Shown: in pieces, positions 52,942-53,009 of the stretch
Numbering within the stretch: position 1 is the first letter of the stretch
Layout of the letters: every line of letters begins with the position of its first letter
Assembly: GCA_903831935.1 (NCBI GenBank)
Contig: CAIKZP010000193.1
Span: 1-53,009 of the forward strand
Length of the DNA stretch: 53,009 bases
Source of the DNA: an uncultured Bacteroidota bacterium
GTDB lineage: Bacteria; Bacteroidota; Bacteroidia; Chitinophagales; Chitinophagaceae
Direction of reading: 5' to 3'
Translations under genes and position numbers: made by a program
Notes under the pieces: generated by a model
Seen by the model: only the letters and a program-made list of their open reading frames with translations
Told to the model about the DNA's origin: nothing
The model's database searches: none

Positions 52942-53009
52942 AATAGAAGTGATAACTATTGATTTATTTTTTGATTATAATATCCAATTGAATTGATATT
53001 CTAAAGGAG

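Noticed and set aside
1..53009. CRISPR arrays, insertion sequences, prophage or integrative elements
   Set aside because: I found no direct-repeat arrays, transposase or integrase genes or att-like repeats next to the tRNA.

Overview
The window is a stretch of AT-rich chromosome from a member of the Bacteroidota, most likely of the Chitinophagaceae type. The evidence is the gene families: an UpxY-type NusG paralogue, a CarboxypepD_reg/outer-membrane beta-barrel receptor, DUF2723, DUF6702, DUF2452 and a TlpA protein with a DUF4369-like N-terminus. The promoters fit the Bacteroidota TTTG / TAnnTTTG type, and Shine-Dalgarno sequences are largely absent. Products were assigned by reading motifs in the translated sequence; no database search was run, so family names are recognition calls. 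I count 46 protein genes (trpE is cut by the left edge) and one tRNA. No gap between genes exceeds about 180 bases. I see no transposon, prophage, CRISPR array or clear sign of recent transfer.

Layout. 1-9281 (+): a compact one-way cluster, trpE(partial)-G-D-C-F-B-A followed by hisH-A-F-IE and a TlpA-like thiol-disulfide oxidoreductase. It holds the later steps of tryptophan synthesis and the middle and late steps of histidine synthesis. 9282-12308 (-): a four-gene unit with a membrane 4Fe-4S dicluster protein, a CCG-domain Fe-S protein, a conserved hypothetical and an ArsC/Spx-like protein. 12403-15418 (+): a phosphoribosyltransferase, a phosphohexomutase and a protein-isoaspartate methyltransferase. 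15469-19092: an outer-membrane receptor, a DUF445 membrane protein and tRNA-His, all on the minus strand, with two clear terminators. 19266-26684: a tail-specific protease, an orphan UpxY-type antiterminator, MtaB (minus) and a large DUF2723 membrane protein.

26776-29448 (+) is a VWA protein plus MoxR/chelatase-like AAA+ ATPase pair. 29474-32065 (-) carries glmM and a group I cysteine desulfurase. 32154-36571 (+) has a methyltransferase, a PAP2 phosphatase overlapping an ArnT-like glycosyltransferase, and a CNNM/CorC-type protein. 36579-40154 holds DUF6702, a HupE/UreJ-like permease and an M1 metallopeptidase. 40301-44398 has a secreted esterase, a MORN-like secreted protein and a BNR-repeat protein. 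44443-53009 contains a methyltransferase, pdxJ, a UbiD decarboxylase, a DUF2452 fusion, a POTRA-barrel outer-membrane protein, a Tat-exported TIM-barrel protein, a GNAT acetyltransferase and a protein-glutaminase-like Cys-His-Asp protein.

Most of the window is housekeeping. The items most worth a second look are the joined trp-his cluster, the cytosolic protein-glutaminase-like protein at the right end, the VWA/AAA+ pair with altered Walker motifs, the orphan UpxY gene, the TMEM260-like DUF2723 protein, and several promoters placed so close to the start codon that leaderless mRNAs are predicted.
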